From assembly GCF_009870125.1 (NCBI RefSeq), contig NC_046679.1, positions 5,270,001 through 5,334,000 on the forward strand: a DNA stretch of 64,000 nt, written 5' to 3'. Both the position numbers and the translations under genes were made by a program. Source of the stretch: Drosophila pseudoobscura (Eukaryota; Arthropoda; Insecta; Diptera; Drosophilidae). This document shows positions 32,846 through 45,292 of this stretch, in pieces; the first letter of the stretch is position 1; every line of letters starts with the position of its first letter. Below the pieces are notes generated by a model. The model saw nothing but the letters and a program-made list of their open reading frames with translations. It was not told the origin of the DNA and made no database searches.

Positions 32846-33039
32846 TTTCCCGGCTTGAATTTTTATAAAATATTTTGCAGTAATATCACTTTAAATGCTC
32901 TTTCAATGACACTATTTTCAGTTTTAGTTTCACTTGGAATATTTTTGTTTATTTTTTGCTTGTTTAGAGACTGCCAGGCAGGACACTGAACCTTTGCGGT
33001 CTCGAAGAGAACTCCATCAAAGTGAGGCACGGCACGCGT

Positions 33040-33047
33040 CTTTTATA
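33040..33047 (-). promoter_or_regulatory. TATA box of the active carbonic anhydrase gene
   Basis: TATAAAAG on the minus strand. Initiator-like TCACTTTG (33018-33025) lies about 25-30 bases downstream and a TTCAGTGT (32983-32990) further on. The 5' UTR would be about 140-180 bases. Confidence 0.5.
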
Positions 33048-33049
33048 AC

Positions 33050-36000
33050 TGCGAACCTCGGGGTGGGCCAAGAACAGAACCCGCAGCGGTCAGGCACAGA
33101 ATGATTACTGACAAGCGATGCGAGCATCGGGCACTGCACACACACACTGGCATACACCCACTCTCCCACACTCGCACTCACACACACACTCGCACCCATA
33201 CCCATGCGACATAGTCATGTGCACTCACACACCCAGAAGCGAGCGAATTGAATTGAGTTATGGCAACGATACTCGCATGGCACTCAGGTTGGTGTGCTCT
33301 TTATTTAGTTTTTGTTTTTTTTTCGGGTTTTCGGTTTTCCGTTTTCCGCTCTCGCCCGAAAAAAAGTTGACAATAAAATGGAGCAGATTTTAACGAACCC
33401 AAACGCACACCCAAGCAGCAGCTGCAGCAACAACTTACACACACACAACCGCGAAACAGCGATAGTAGCTTAGGCGAGGGAAGAAAATTGCAATCCCCGA
33501 ACCAGCGTCGCGGTTTAGAAGCTGATTAATTGATAAGCAGGTAGAACATGCTGGGTCTGGGCGGGATTCCGACTATAAGATACCCGTTACTCCGAATTAT
33601 AATGGATGCAGTAGGTAGAATTGTTTCCAATTTGGAGGTTGGGTGGATCTAAGATCATTGATCGGCGCATTCGGAAGTGCTCGTGGGTACTAAATAAATG
33701 ATATTGATGCCAGCAAATCAATACGAAACAATTTTGTATCATTAAATGCATAGGAGGCTTTTCTTTTATGGCAAATTTTTACAGCTAACGCGTGATTTGA
33801 CAACTGTAAACGGTCGTAGAACATAAATGAGAGTGCGAGAGAATAAACGGTACAGGTCGCTCGCTCTCTCCCACCCACACACACACCTGCAGATGAAAAG
33901 CAGAAAGAGATAAATAGAGAAGCGCAGCGCAGTACAGGATATAACGTTTACGTTTATCACACAAATATCAAGATCAAGCAAATCATTTTGACACATTTCT
34001 GAACAGAAATGTTAATTGAATTTGAATTAGAATTAATATTAATTAAGTTTGTGGTGCTGAGCAGACCAATTGTTGCACCCATATGCAGTTTGAGAGAGAG
34101 CACAGCACAGCAGAGCAGAGCAGAACACAACACACAGAACAGAGAGACAAATGCTAATTGAACAGACAAATTCTTGTTGAAAGCAATTGCAGTGCCGTGC
34201 GCGAGAAAGGGAAAGGAGAAAAAGCCACAGCTGCTGTCGTCGCTGTCTTTTGTTGACCATTTCGACGTCGAGTCGACGTCATTAAAGTGCAGTTAATGTG
34301 CCAAAAGGCAGAACAAAAGTCAATGTCAAACGGCAGCAGCTGCCGAAGGAGAAGGACAGAAAGAGAGAGCCGGATTAGTGGCTGTGCGTGTGTGTATGTG
34401 TGTGAGTGTTTCTTTGGGTGAGTGAGAGGGCAAAATCTGAATGCATTTCCGCAACAAATCGCCTCTTGACAGTAATTACTGCCAGCGCGAATGGCAATTT
34501 ATGACTATCAGAATCACAGATCTTGATACCCTGTAGCTGTAGGGCGGGCGACTTCTAAGCATAGGTGGAGAGGCTTTCAAGGGCGGGATAACGGGTCATA
34601 TGCTACGATACGACCATGGAGTGATCCGGACATAGTTTAAGATATTCATATATGGACATATATGTACATACATTGATTATTAAACTGCAAATCCCTATCG
34701 CTGGTCAAAGTGTTTCGCCGCCTGAAAGCAGGTGCGATGGTGTCGAGAATGCTGCCTCATCTGCGTTGCAAACTCTGTTTTCCAATCAAACTTTGGGTCC
34801 ATTATTGGCGCTGAAGGGACAAATTTCTTACCTTTTAATCTGGTGACATCGCTTTTCCCTAGATCAGAATGGCATTCCACAAAGATTATATGTATATTTT
34901 TTGTCTTTAGTTTAAATTTTTCCTCTATAACTTGATTTTAACAATTTTTAAACAGAATTTGAGGACAGAATTTGAGTGCGTTTCTATATTTTTTCAGAAC
35001 TAATAATTAAAAAATGTATTATTGTTGGTGCATAAAGATTGTAGAATTTGATTGTTTTATTTATATTTTGTTACATTACTGTATTCAATGAAGTACATTT
35101 TGAAGAATACGAAAAAAATATTCGATTCTATTATTTTTTCCATAATTTTACGTAGTTGTACGTCGAGGTCATAGTTAGAGTTGATCAAGAGCTCAGACGA
35201 CTACCTCAATTAGCACACGAACATCAGGGTATGACGGATATGATATGATATAGTGATACCCAAGTCAGGTCAGTTAAGGAATCCAACCAAAACACAATGG
35301 AAACCCGCCAGATAACTAGATAAATACCATATTGCCTCCCGATGATCAGCCCATTGGCTAATTAGCCTCAGATTTAAAACTCAGATTCTTGTTCTCTTCT
35401 CTGCTTTGCATTCCAAGTGGATTTACTTTGATCCTCTTAAGGACAGTGTGTTTGAGTTCCATGAGTCCAGGGTGCTCCAGTAGCTGTCATCTGCAGATAT
35501 ATGTTTGAAGGTCCATAGTCCTAAAAGATTTAATCGTTCCAATTTAGTGTATGACCATGAAATTGTTGCAATTTGTTGATATATTGTATGTATAGTCGCT
35601 AAACAAATAGCGAGATTGCATGTTTTCGAACGCAGGTCTTTCGTTTTGTGTGTTTCTTCCGACCCGATCCCAAATATTCAGTGTCCCCACCCAGATATAA
35701 TGGGGTTATAAATAGACATCAATGCACTGCACCTTTTACTACCGTACTTTTATCAGGCATTAACCATCAGCGCAGCGCGGTGTTTGAATGCATTTTATGA
35801 ATAGCACAAAAAAAAATCAACAAAAACACTCGCACACAAATTCTACAAGCGCGTCGACTAACGGCCCGGCAACGTCACGCGATTGGATTGGGGGTTGGGG
35901 TTGGCGGGGCGGGCGCTCATGAATGAACCCCCCATGTGACAAATTGTGGAAATGATTGACCTCAATAGTCGTTACAATTACATTAAGCGGCAAAGGGCCA

Positions 36001-36557
36001 ACAAGAATGTGTGTAAGAGGTCCGGGTCCGGGTTTCGTTGAACAAGTGTCAATCGGTGGGCGCCAGATGGGAATTTTGCAAATTAAAATCGAATTGAAAT
36101 CAATTGAAGTGCGGAGTGCGGAGAACATGTGATTTTTATGGGATCGCCAACGAGCGAACAATTCAATTAAGATGTTAAATTAGCGCCGCAAAGCGAGCAT
36201 CTCCTGTTAAAATCAATCAGAGCAAGATCGCAGATCAATAATATACTCTATGGGAGCATGAAGTGTACACGAGCAATATCAGGGTTGATGTTCGTATGAA
36301 ACCGTAAGAAATTTCTGCTAGAAAAAATTCTCCGATCCTACAATGTAGCTTAGGTAGCTAAGGAATCTATCCATATTTTTGTTGGGTCATTTGATTTTAT
36401 TTCAAAATGTTGCGCCTACTAGCTACGGATGACAAATTTAAACTATTTAATGTATCGATGTTTTAGTGCGATACATTTTATCGAACGTTTTGGGATTTTA
36501 GTTTGCTGTCATATGGAAAATATTCATTTTGTGTGGTATTTTTTCAAATTTCAGTTT
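33050..36557. other. Divergent intergenic region between carbonic anhydrase and Fmr1
   Basis: 3.5 kb with CA-type runs near 33135-33230 and 33440, and AG/CA repeats near 33860-34160 and 34380-34420. Segments near 33575 (GATACCCGTTACTCCG) and 34525 look like bits of INE-1-type repeat ends but are too short to call. No gene-like frame. Confidence 0.5.
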
Positions 36558-36567
36558 CGGTCACACG
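36558..36567 (+). promoter_or_regulatory. Fmr1: Motif-1 type core promoter element of Fmr1
   Basis: CGGTCACACG matches the Drosophila motif 1 (YGGTCACAC) common in TATA-less housekeeping-type promoters. It lies just before a non-coding segment that ends in a CC-GTAAGT splice donor at 36731/36732, as expected for the Fmr1 first exon. No TATA box is seen. Confidence 0.55.
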
Positions 36568-36569
36568 AA

Positions 36570-36731
36570 ACGCTGCGAAAGAGGTGTAAAGCAAAAACGA
36601 AGAGAACGCAGCGCAGCCGAAAAAAAATTTGAAGCAGCACTGCACGCGTTATATTTCTATTTTCAAAAGTTTATAGCAACATTTAAAGTGATTTGCCAGT
36701 CGAAATTAAAGGATAAAAGTGCCGGGCAGCC
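36570..36731 (+). other. Fmr1: Candidate non-coding first exon of Fmr1
   Basis: A roughly 160-base A/G-rich segment between the motif-1 element and a consensus donor (GTAAGT at 36732). The matching acceptor is TGATTTCCAG at 37531-37540, which opens the exon holding the ATG. The exact 5' end is unknown. Confidence 0.5.
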
Positions 36732-37836
36732 GTAAGTTAACAAATCTTTACAGCATTTGACGTATTGCAGGCGCTTTGGCCGATTCGAAAATTTAGCAAG
36801 AACCGAAAAAGCGAAAAAATTTTGCACAGCGGCGACGACGGCGGCGGCAGAAGTTGAAGCAGCAGAGCGGCTGCGGCTGCGGCGAATACGAATGTTGTTG
36901 GCCAAAGGGAGCGGGAGTGTAGCTGAAAGATGAAAAACGGCTACGCAACGAAGTGATAATATAGTTAAATAGAATTTACACCACCATCCCAGGGTATCAG
37001 ATGAAGTTTTGGAGTGGAATTATGTGTAAATTTGATATGTAAAATCGGCATGTGCCGTGTGCCGTGGAGGGGTGTGTGCGTGCTCGTGTGTGTGTGTGTG
37101 TGAAATTCTTATTGGAAAAGCGTGCTCATCAGTGTGAACGAACGTACGAGGCGAGCGAAACATTTCGGCGGTGGCGGTGGCGGCTGCGGCTGCTGCTCTG
37201 CCGCTGTGGTGGTGTGCGTGCGTGAGAGGGAGAGCGCGCCGCACACGCTTTTTTAAGGTGGTGTGGAAGACACACAAAAGAAAGACAAAGAGGAAGAGGA
37301 AGCACTCCGCCGCTGCGCTGCCGGCAAAAGCGTGCTGTGCTGCCGACGTCGCTGCATTTTGTTCAGCCAGGAATTTCTGGCGCTGGCCCCAAAATAACTT
37401 CAAAAACATTTTGATTGCCATTGGGCCGCTGCTCGCTCTATCATGCGGCATCTGTCAATATTTACTATATACAACCCAAAAATATCTGTCAAATCTGTTT
37501 TTATTGTTGTGTTCCTGTGCTAATTGCATTTGATTTCCAGGAACCTCCGCAGAAGCAAGCGAAAAGACTGATTACAAAGTAGTGGAAGCATCCAGGACTA
37601 GGACCAGGAATTGTTATAAGGAGAGAAACTCGAGAGAATCAACTCATCTGCAACGAAATCGAGAACTGCAACTGTCACTGTCACAAAAAAGAAGGAGCGG
37701 GAAACGGGAAGCACAGCAAACTGCATTCGGCTAGGACAAGCCGTGCGTGAGAGTGCTGGAGGAGGAGCAGTCGGGAAGGACATCAGGATAACAGGATAAC
37801 AGGATAACCCAAGCCACCATCAGGAGCAGCCGCAGC

Positions 37837-40800
37837 ATGGAAGATCTATTGGTGGAAGTCCGGCTCGAAAATGGCGCCTACTACAAGGTGAGCCACTGGC
37901 CAGAGGGGTGGGCGGTATGTGTGTGTGTGTGTGTGTGAGCGCTTTGGAGAGAGAAGTCGCCTGTTCCTCGTGTGGATACGGAGTTTTTGGGAGCCCTGCC
38001 CCATGGCGGCTGTGTGCCTCAGTTTCTAATTTTGTGAATTTTAGCTTTATTTCTATAAATAACTGCAACATTTGTTGAGTGGAGTCTCTCGACATCATCG
38101 CCGCCTCACCACGCACACTAGTGCACAGTGACGCAGGCGCCGCTGCTTGCAGCGCAGCGTGGGGGTGTTAGCGTTGGCGCTGGCAGCGCTGCTTACTTCG
38201 CTGCCCATTGACGCGATTCAAATCTGATGAATTTCACTTTCTAAACCACGAGATTTACGATTGATCCATCTCGAAATCTGCTGAAACATGACCGCAAATA
38301 TATTTTGCATACTTCTTTTGGATCCGATGATTCGTAAACAAACAAATTCCCAACTTTTGGCGGTGCAATGATTCAGCAGCGTCGAGATAAGAAAAAAAGA
38401 TCATCGTCATCACAACTGCAGGGAAAATCATGGCGTTCTTGCAACAACAATCTATAGGTCGTAGGACGCGTAATGTGGGATATCCGATCTTGCATTGTTA
38501 ATGCCTTTTAGACCGCCAATCATAAAAATATCATTTATATATATAGCTAAATGAAAAATATCATAAGCATAGGCCACATTAATGACACACATTTTTCTCT
38601 CTGTTTTTACCAATGCTCTACCTCGTGCCGCGTGCCCTGCCCTGCCCTGTGTCGTCTATGCAACAACCAACTAACAACAACTACAACAACAACAACACCT
38701 GCAAATGCAACAAAAACAGGGCCATGTGACAGCTGTCGCCGATGATGGCATCTTTGTGGATGTGGATGGGTAAGTAAAAAGTCGAAAACAACTCCAACCG
38801 CTAGCGCGAGTGCGAATGCTTGAGCGAAATTTGTAAAATGTATTTTCCAACTAATTTGCAACAATTAATACAATCAGAGCAACAACAGGGACCACAACAA
38901 CCAACGACTGCGGCTGAGGGTCGTCTTTTTGGCATCGAAATTAGAAATTAGAGATGCCGGCCACGCATCATTTGCGAGTATGCTGCCCTGTCCTGCTCCT
39001 GCCACGGCGCACGCCCCTCCCGTCGTCTGGCAAATGTTTAATTTGACGCAATTTGTTAAACGCCGCTGCTGCACAAACTGCTGACTGACGACAGACAGAC
39101 CGACTGACCAGGGCGATCCACGACTGTCCACCACTGTCCGCCCCACTCTGACAGCTTTTCAAAGGCAATAACTGTGTAGAGTGTGGCACAGAGAGAGAGC
39201 AAATGGCCAGGAGGCGAGCAGCGTAAGGCAGGGCCTGGCCAGGCCGGCCGTATCTGCCAGAACTGTCAAGTGCGAGCGACAAATGCCACTAAGCAGCGGC
39301 GCTGCTGCCGCCTCGGCCAGCGTCAAAGGCGAAGCTATTTTTAACCGCGGAAAGAAACCATTTATATAGATTTATTTATTTCCAACCTGGTTATGAGGCT
39401 CCATTCGTGCAGTTTGTAACGCGAGGGATCTCCAAATGGAAGCCCAACGGAGATAGGCGATATAAAGGGACGGCAGAGCCTCTACTTGGGGCTAAAGGAA
39501 TTCAAGATTAGATTGTAAATTTAGATTAATTTGTATTTCCCATAGAAAGTGTATACAAATATCGTTGTGCTGGGTATAGTTTTTGTAGCACTGCATTTCT
39601 TGTGACATTTTTGGAACGAAAGTTGTTCGATTTTTTGGGTTTAAATTCGTTGTTGTCTCGTCCATCTTCCATCGCGCATCTTCCCGCCTGAGATTCACTT
39701 CGAGCTGAGAGCAGCTGGATCTAAATTTAGGTGCACCCCACTATCCTGTGGCATTTCCGATCTGCGATCTGTGTCTCGTGGCGGGAATCGGGACTGCCGG
39801 ACTGCCACCCACCCCCACAATGGTTCTTGTTCTCACAGTTGTTGCTTCTTGCTTTCGCTTGGCCCTCTGCCAGTGCCAGCGCCAAGGCAGCTGCTGCTGC
39901 TGATGCCGCGTGCTGCCTTCGGTCTGGTCTGGTCAGGTCTCTGCCGGCGTTGGCAAACACCTGTCTGCGGGATTCTTTTCATAATTTGGGAAATGCATTT
40001 TATTTTAATGAGGTTTTCTTTAGCTTGCTTCCTTCCGCTTAACCAACCAATAACCGATCCGATTGCAGCGTGACCGAAGTGAGGAAGTATCCGTTTGTGA
40101 GCGTCCGCCTGCCGCCAGAGGAGACCGTCGAGGTGGCGGCGCCCACCTTTGAAGAGGGCATGGAGGTGGAGGTGTTTACGCGCACAAATGAGCGCGAGAA
40201 CTGCGGCTGGTGGGTGGCCGTCATCAAAATGCTCAAAGCGGACATCTGTGCGGTGGCCTACATTGGTTTCGAGACGCCCTACACCGAGATCTGCGAACTG
40301 GGTCGACTGCGCGCCAAAAACTCAAATCCGCCAATCACAGCCAAGTCGTTCTACCAGTTCACGCTGCCCGTTCCCGAAGAGCTGCGTGAAGAGTGAGTAA
40401 ACATCTCGGATAGCACCAAGAAAATGCAGAAATTACAGTCTGCCATTTGTACATTTCAGAGCCCAGAAGGATGGCATACACAAGGAGTTTCAGCGCACAA
40501 TCGATGCCGGCGTCTGCAACTACAACCGCGACCTCACCGCCCTCATTGTCCTTTCGAAATGGGAGCACACTCAGAAGCGCGCCAGCATGCTCAAGGATAT
40601 GCATTTTCGTAATCTCTCACAGAAGGTTCGCTCGCTCTTGCCCCCACCCCCACCCCAACCTTCCACTGAAATGTAACCATTCTCCACTCTGCGTTCTCGT
40701 TCAGGTTATGCTCTTGAAAAGGACTGAAGAAGCTGCCCGTCAGCTCGAAACGACTAAACTGATGAGCCGAGGGTAGGTCCTGCTGCTAGTAACCCACAAC

Positions 40801-42623
40801 ACATTTGAATCTATTTTTCTCACTCTATGCCTTTTGTTAATGTTGCAGGAATTACGTTGAGGAATTCCGAGTGCGCGACGATCTCATGGGGCTGGCCATT
40901 GGCTCGCATGGCTCGAATATACAGGCGGCACGCACGCTGGTCGGCGTCACCAATATCGAGCTGGAGGAGAAGTCCTGCACATTCAAGATCAGTGGCGAGA
41001 CCGAGGAGTCAGTGCAGCGCGCGCGCGCCATGCTCGAGTATGCCGAGGAGTTCTTTCAGGTGCCCAGGGAGCTGGTGGGCAAGGTAATCGGCAAGAATGG
41101 CCGCATCATACAGGAGATTGTGGACAAGAGCGGCGTGTTTCGAATCAAGGTGAGTGCTGTGAGTATTGTACGCTAGCAAAGAGCCCCAGACCTAATCTGT
41201 CCCACGCCTCCTTCGTCGATGATCCACACACACGCACACACACTCACAGATCGCTGGCGATGACGAGCAGGATCAGAACATCCCACGTGCGCCGGCGCAT
41301 GTACCCTTTGTGTTCATTGGCACCGTGGAGAGCATTGCGAATGCCAAAGTGCTGCTGGAGTATCATCTGTCGCATCTGAAGGTAAGCGTCTGAAATAGAA
41401 GCTTGTGTCAAGCGATTGTTGAGCACACATTGTTTTGGCCAACTGCAGGAAGTGGAACAGCTGCGCCAGGAGAAAATGGAGATCGATCAGCAGCTGCGAG
41501 CCATACAGGAATCCTCGATGGGCTCCACAACAAGCTTCCCCGTCTCAAGGCGCTCAGAGCGCGGCTACAGTAGCGACATTGAGTCGGTGCGCTCTATGCG
41601 CGGTGGTGGCGGCGGCCAGCGCGGTCGTGGTCGTGGGCGCGGTGGCGGCGGACCTGGTGGCAACGGCGGCCTCAACCAGCGTTATCACAACAATCGACGC
41701 GACGAGGACGACTACAACTCCCGCGGTGACCATCAGCGCGACCAGCGAGGCTACAACAACGATCGTGGTGGCAGCGCCGGTGACGGCACTGGCAACTACC
41801 GTGGCGCCGGCAACAACCGTCGCGGTGGCATCAATCGCCGGCCGCCACGCAACGAGCAGCAGAACGGCAGAGACTATCAGCACCACAATCACACCGAGGA
41901 GGTGCGAGAGACGCGCGAAGTGAGCAGTGTGGAGAGGGGTAGGTTAAATGAAACACAATTAAACAATTGGTGGTTCAATTTGAATGTTTATTTCGTAATT
42001 ACTCATAAATCACATCTTCTTCCCTTTGCTTCCCGCAGCAGACAGCAACTCGTCGTACGAGGGCAGCTCGAGAAGGCGCAGAAAGCAGAAGAGCAACAAC
42101 GGGCCCAGCAACAGTGAGTAAAGCTTGATGTAATCCCTCCTCTGGTGTAATCCTGGAGCCTTATCCTTTCGATCTGACAGCAAACGGTGCGGTGGCCAAC
42201 AACAGCATCAAACCACAACAGCAGCAGGCGCAACAGCTGCCACAGCAGACTGCGTCGCAGCCGGGCAAGACGTCGCTGAATGCCGCCGGGGAAAACAGCA
42301 AACAGAGCAGCATTGGTAATGCGAACACCGCCAGCGGTACGAGCAAGCCCAAGGATCCATCGCGTAATAGCGACAAACAGCAGGCGGGCGCACAGCCACA
42401 GCAGCAGCAGGCGCCGCAGCAACCACCGCAGCCACAGGCAGCGCAGCAATTGCAGCAGCAGCAGCAAATAGCTCCACTGCAGCAGCAGCCGAAAGCGCGC
42501 CGTAACAACAAAAACCGCAGCAGCAACAATCACACGGATCAGCAGGTCGGCTCGCAGCAGTACCAACAGCAGCAGCTGACGGAGAACATCAAGAAGGAAG
42601 GTCTGGTGAATGGCACGTCCTAG
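37837..42623 (+). CDS. Fmr1: Fmr1, fragile X messenger ribonucleoprotein (FMRP), RNA-binding translational regulator
   Basis: Ten coding exons, all in phase: 37837-37887, 38720-38769, 40069-40392, 40460-40625, 40705-40772, 40849-41149, 41250-41381, 41449-41938, 42039-42113, 42181-42623; 699 residues. Two N-terminal Tudor (Agenet) domains (starting [17 protein letters not shown]), then KH1 with GSHG at 238-241, KH2 with GKNG at 301-304, a coiled/NES-like helix from 365 ([10 protein letters not shown]), an RGG box at about 415-436, and a Gln/Asn-rich low-complexity C-terminus ending [10 protein letters not shown]. Ile244 and Ile307, the positions of the known fly KH-domain mutations, fall at exactly these numbers. 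FMRP binds mRNAs, represses translation and acts with the RNA-silencing machinery in neurons. D. melanogaster's is about 684 residues; the extra length is in C-terminal Gln runs. Confidence 0.97.
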
Positions 42624-42945
42624 GCGGAGAAAGGGAAGATACCGAACCACACAAAAGGCCGCATCGCTCGAGTAAATTAACGTTCGACACTAGGCTGTAT
42701 GCGCAGAGGGCAGAGGAATAAATATTAATGTTTATATCGTTAAAAGTCGCCGTTGCCCCTCAATACCGAACAACTGCAACAACACCAATACCAACAACTG
42801 AAACTGAAACAACCACAACAACATCTACAGGCAACATCATCCGCAAATAACATGTTCGAGAAGAGAAACTAAATGAGTAACTAAAAAAGGAAATCATAAA
42901 TTAAATATACATGAGATATGTAATAATTGTAACAGCATATACTAA

Positions 42946-42980
<35 letters not shown>

Positions 42981-44350
42981 CCACAACCACACCCACAGCC
43001 ACTCTCATTCACATATACATACACACAAACACACACACACACAGTTCGAATTATACACAAAAGAATTATTAAATAAAATTCATGGCTAGGCTTATAATTT
43101 AAATTGAGAGTTAACCTTGCTTCGATAACAATCAAAATGAATGAATGAATGAACAAAAATGAATTATATTTATGTACGAATATAAAACCAATTCAAAAGC
43201 AATTATTATCATGCGAAACGAATCGAGACAAAAGGAAATTTAAATATGTAACTAAAACTTAAACCCTGTTCCAGGCAATTATCGTAGTTTTTCGCAAAAT
43301 GAATGTCGGCGGAGATGAGCCTCGCTTCCAAAGCGCCCCTCCCGTCAAACCCGAAGAGTTTCGATTATAAATATTGTAGTTAAAAAGGAGAATCATGTAA
43401 TTGAAATATTTTGTGTGTATTTTGGTTAAACAATTATTTTAAGTTTGTTAGTTTTTTGTGTATAATTCGTGCGTGCAGACTCACTGAATCGCCCAGCAGT
43501 TTTTTTCATTTTTTAAATATCATTATTTTTGTATTATTATTGTTTAGTTTACAAGTGTAAAAGCCACGACAAACAAAAGGGAATCGGAGGCGAGTGCGCA
43601 GCGTTTTATTGTTTCTTTTGTGCGTTACAACATGGAAAATCCTCTCTTATTTGTATAATGTTGTATTTATTCACTATTATTAACACACCCACAAACACAC
43701 ACACCACTCACGAATATACACACATACGTACATACACTAGTGCACGCGCTCGCTCATGCAAAGGAGCATTCGGAGGGAACTGCATTGAATTTGATTTTGT
43801 TTTATGAATATGTATACTTATAATTTAGTTGCCAAAACCTACAACGCGTATACTAACTTAGTCCTCTATTGAATACTCTTAAATTATTTAAACACCAACC
43901 ACAAAACAGCGCCGAACATTGAACACAATCCAAGCCCATCAACACTAAAGTGGTAAACATTTAGATCAAACCATAATATTGGGAGCGCCACTAATTATAA
44001 TTGAAATTAGTTGAAGCAAAAGGAAAACAACCAGCAAAAAAAAAAAAAACAAATTAAAATATGAAAAACATACAAAATGTAAAGCAAAAAAAAAACATAA
44101 ACCAGAATGCAAACCCATCTAAGAACAAGAAACAAAAAAAAACCGGCAACCAGAAGCAAAAACAGAAGAACGGAAATGGAGTAGTTCCATTTATTCGAAG
44201 AACAGTGTCAATAATATGTAAGAAAATCAAAAAAAAAAAACAAAACACACATTTTAACATTCATTTGAAGGAGGAGAAAGAGAAGAAGAAGGATGGTTAA
44301 CATAACGGTACAGATAAAGGTAAAGATAAAGCTAATGCTAAATAAAAGTA
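42624..44350 (+). other. Fmr1: Fmr1 3' UTR with alternative poly(A) signals
   Basis: AT-rich, with AATAAA at 42717-42722, 43072-43077 and 44341-44346, so several 3' ends are possible. It contains a (CA)n run at about 42948-42977, another near 43028-43041, an A-rich stretch at 44035-44050 and GAATGAATGAATGAAT at 43139. The end of the transcript is inferred; the last signal would give a 1.7 kb UTR. Confidence 0.6.
42945..42977. repeat. (CA)n microsatellite in the Fmr1 3' UTR
   Basis: About 15 uninterrupted CA units, followed by a degenerate CA-rich stretch to 43042. Confidence 0.9.
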
Positions 44351-45192
44351 ATGTTGTGTAATTCAGATTAAATACGAGTAAAACAAACAAACAAAAACTG
44401 CATAAAAAACATAAACACAAAACATAATAATATAAATTTAATGAGAACAAAAATGTGCGATTTAAAATTATTATTTATATGAGGATGAACTTATAAAGAA
44501 TAGAAATATAGCAAGTAAATTTTATTAAATTAAAATTTATATATATATAAAAGCAACAACAACAACAAAACATCAAAACAAAACCCCAGTGAACTTTTAC
44601 TGAATTTTCTTGGAAATTCGCAACCTAGCGAAGGTCTTCTATACAATTTTCAGATGAACAAAATAGGGTTCAAGACGGAATAGTACCACTTTGGAACATC
44701 CCCATGGGGGTACTGAATTTTGGGTTCTCTAAAGCTTTGTTGGCATTTAACATTGTGCAATTTTATTTAAATATTAGCTCTACAGTTTCTGGAGAAGTTA
44801 CATAGTTTTAGATGCGTGAGCATATTCCGCTGTTGGGATGATAATTTCCTAGAGTTGATTCGAATTTCGTTTCGCTTGCTTCTTGGACAGGGCTGTGGCG
44901 TTTCTTCATACAACATCCTGGACAGAACCGTTTCGTGCAACAAAGAAACAAAATTGTAATCACTTCATGGGTACAGGAGTATAGTATTGATAAAATAAGG
45001 AGTTTTGTAAGACCGTGATGGTTTCTGTGCCGTTCCGTGCGTGTTCTTCCGTGAGTAAAAGTCCCATCTCTAGTGATAGTTGCCGCATGACACATCCACA
45101 CATCGTTGAATTCGCCGCAATAATCTCCATGACATAAAGCATGTATGGTTTCCGGGAAAGTCCCCGATTATATGTTGCTTATCGTTGTTATG
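44351..45192. other. Spacer between Fmr1 tail and mir-34
   Basis: AT-rich, with CAACAACAACAA near 44555. No gene-like frame. The minus-strand primary microRNA transcript probably ends somewhere here, so it and the Fmr1 3' UTR may overlap. Confidence 0.45.
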
Positions 45193-45292
45193 GCTTGTCG
45201 CGGCGGCAGTGAAGATAGTGGCTGTGAATGGTCAAAGGCAATATTTTGGCTACACAACCAGCTAACCACACTGCCAAAGCGCATAGCCAATT
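45193..45292 (-). ncRNA. mir-34: microRNA precursor mir-34
   Basis: On the minus strand the mature miR-34 sequence (begins TGGCAGTGTGGTTAGCTGGT) lies at 45276-45255, on the 5' arm of a hairpin whose 3' arm (CAGCCACTATCTTCACTGCC) pairs with it across a loop containing AAAATATTG. The whole precursor agrees with the D. melanogaster one as I remember it, loop included, which is unusually strong conservation. miR-34 in flies is adult-brain enriched and linked to ageing and hormone-timed development. Confidence 0.97.

Noticed and set aside
33560-34600. More INE-1-like fragments upstream of Fmr1
   Set aside because: Only 12-16 base similarities (for example GATACCCGTTACTCCG); too short to call without a repeat search.
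41554-41892. Hydrophobic frame antisense to the Fmr1 RGG exon
   Set aside because: Val/Ala/Thr-rich shadow of Gly/Arg/Asn codons in Fmr1.
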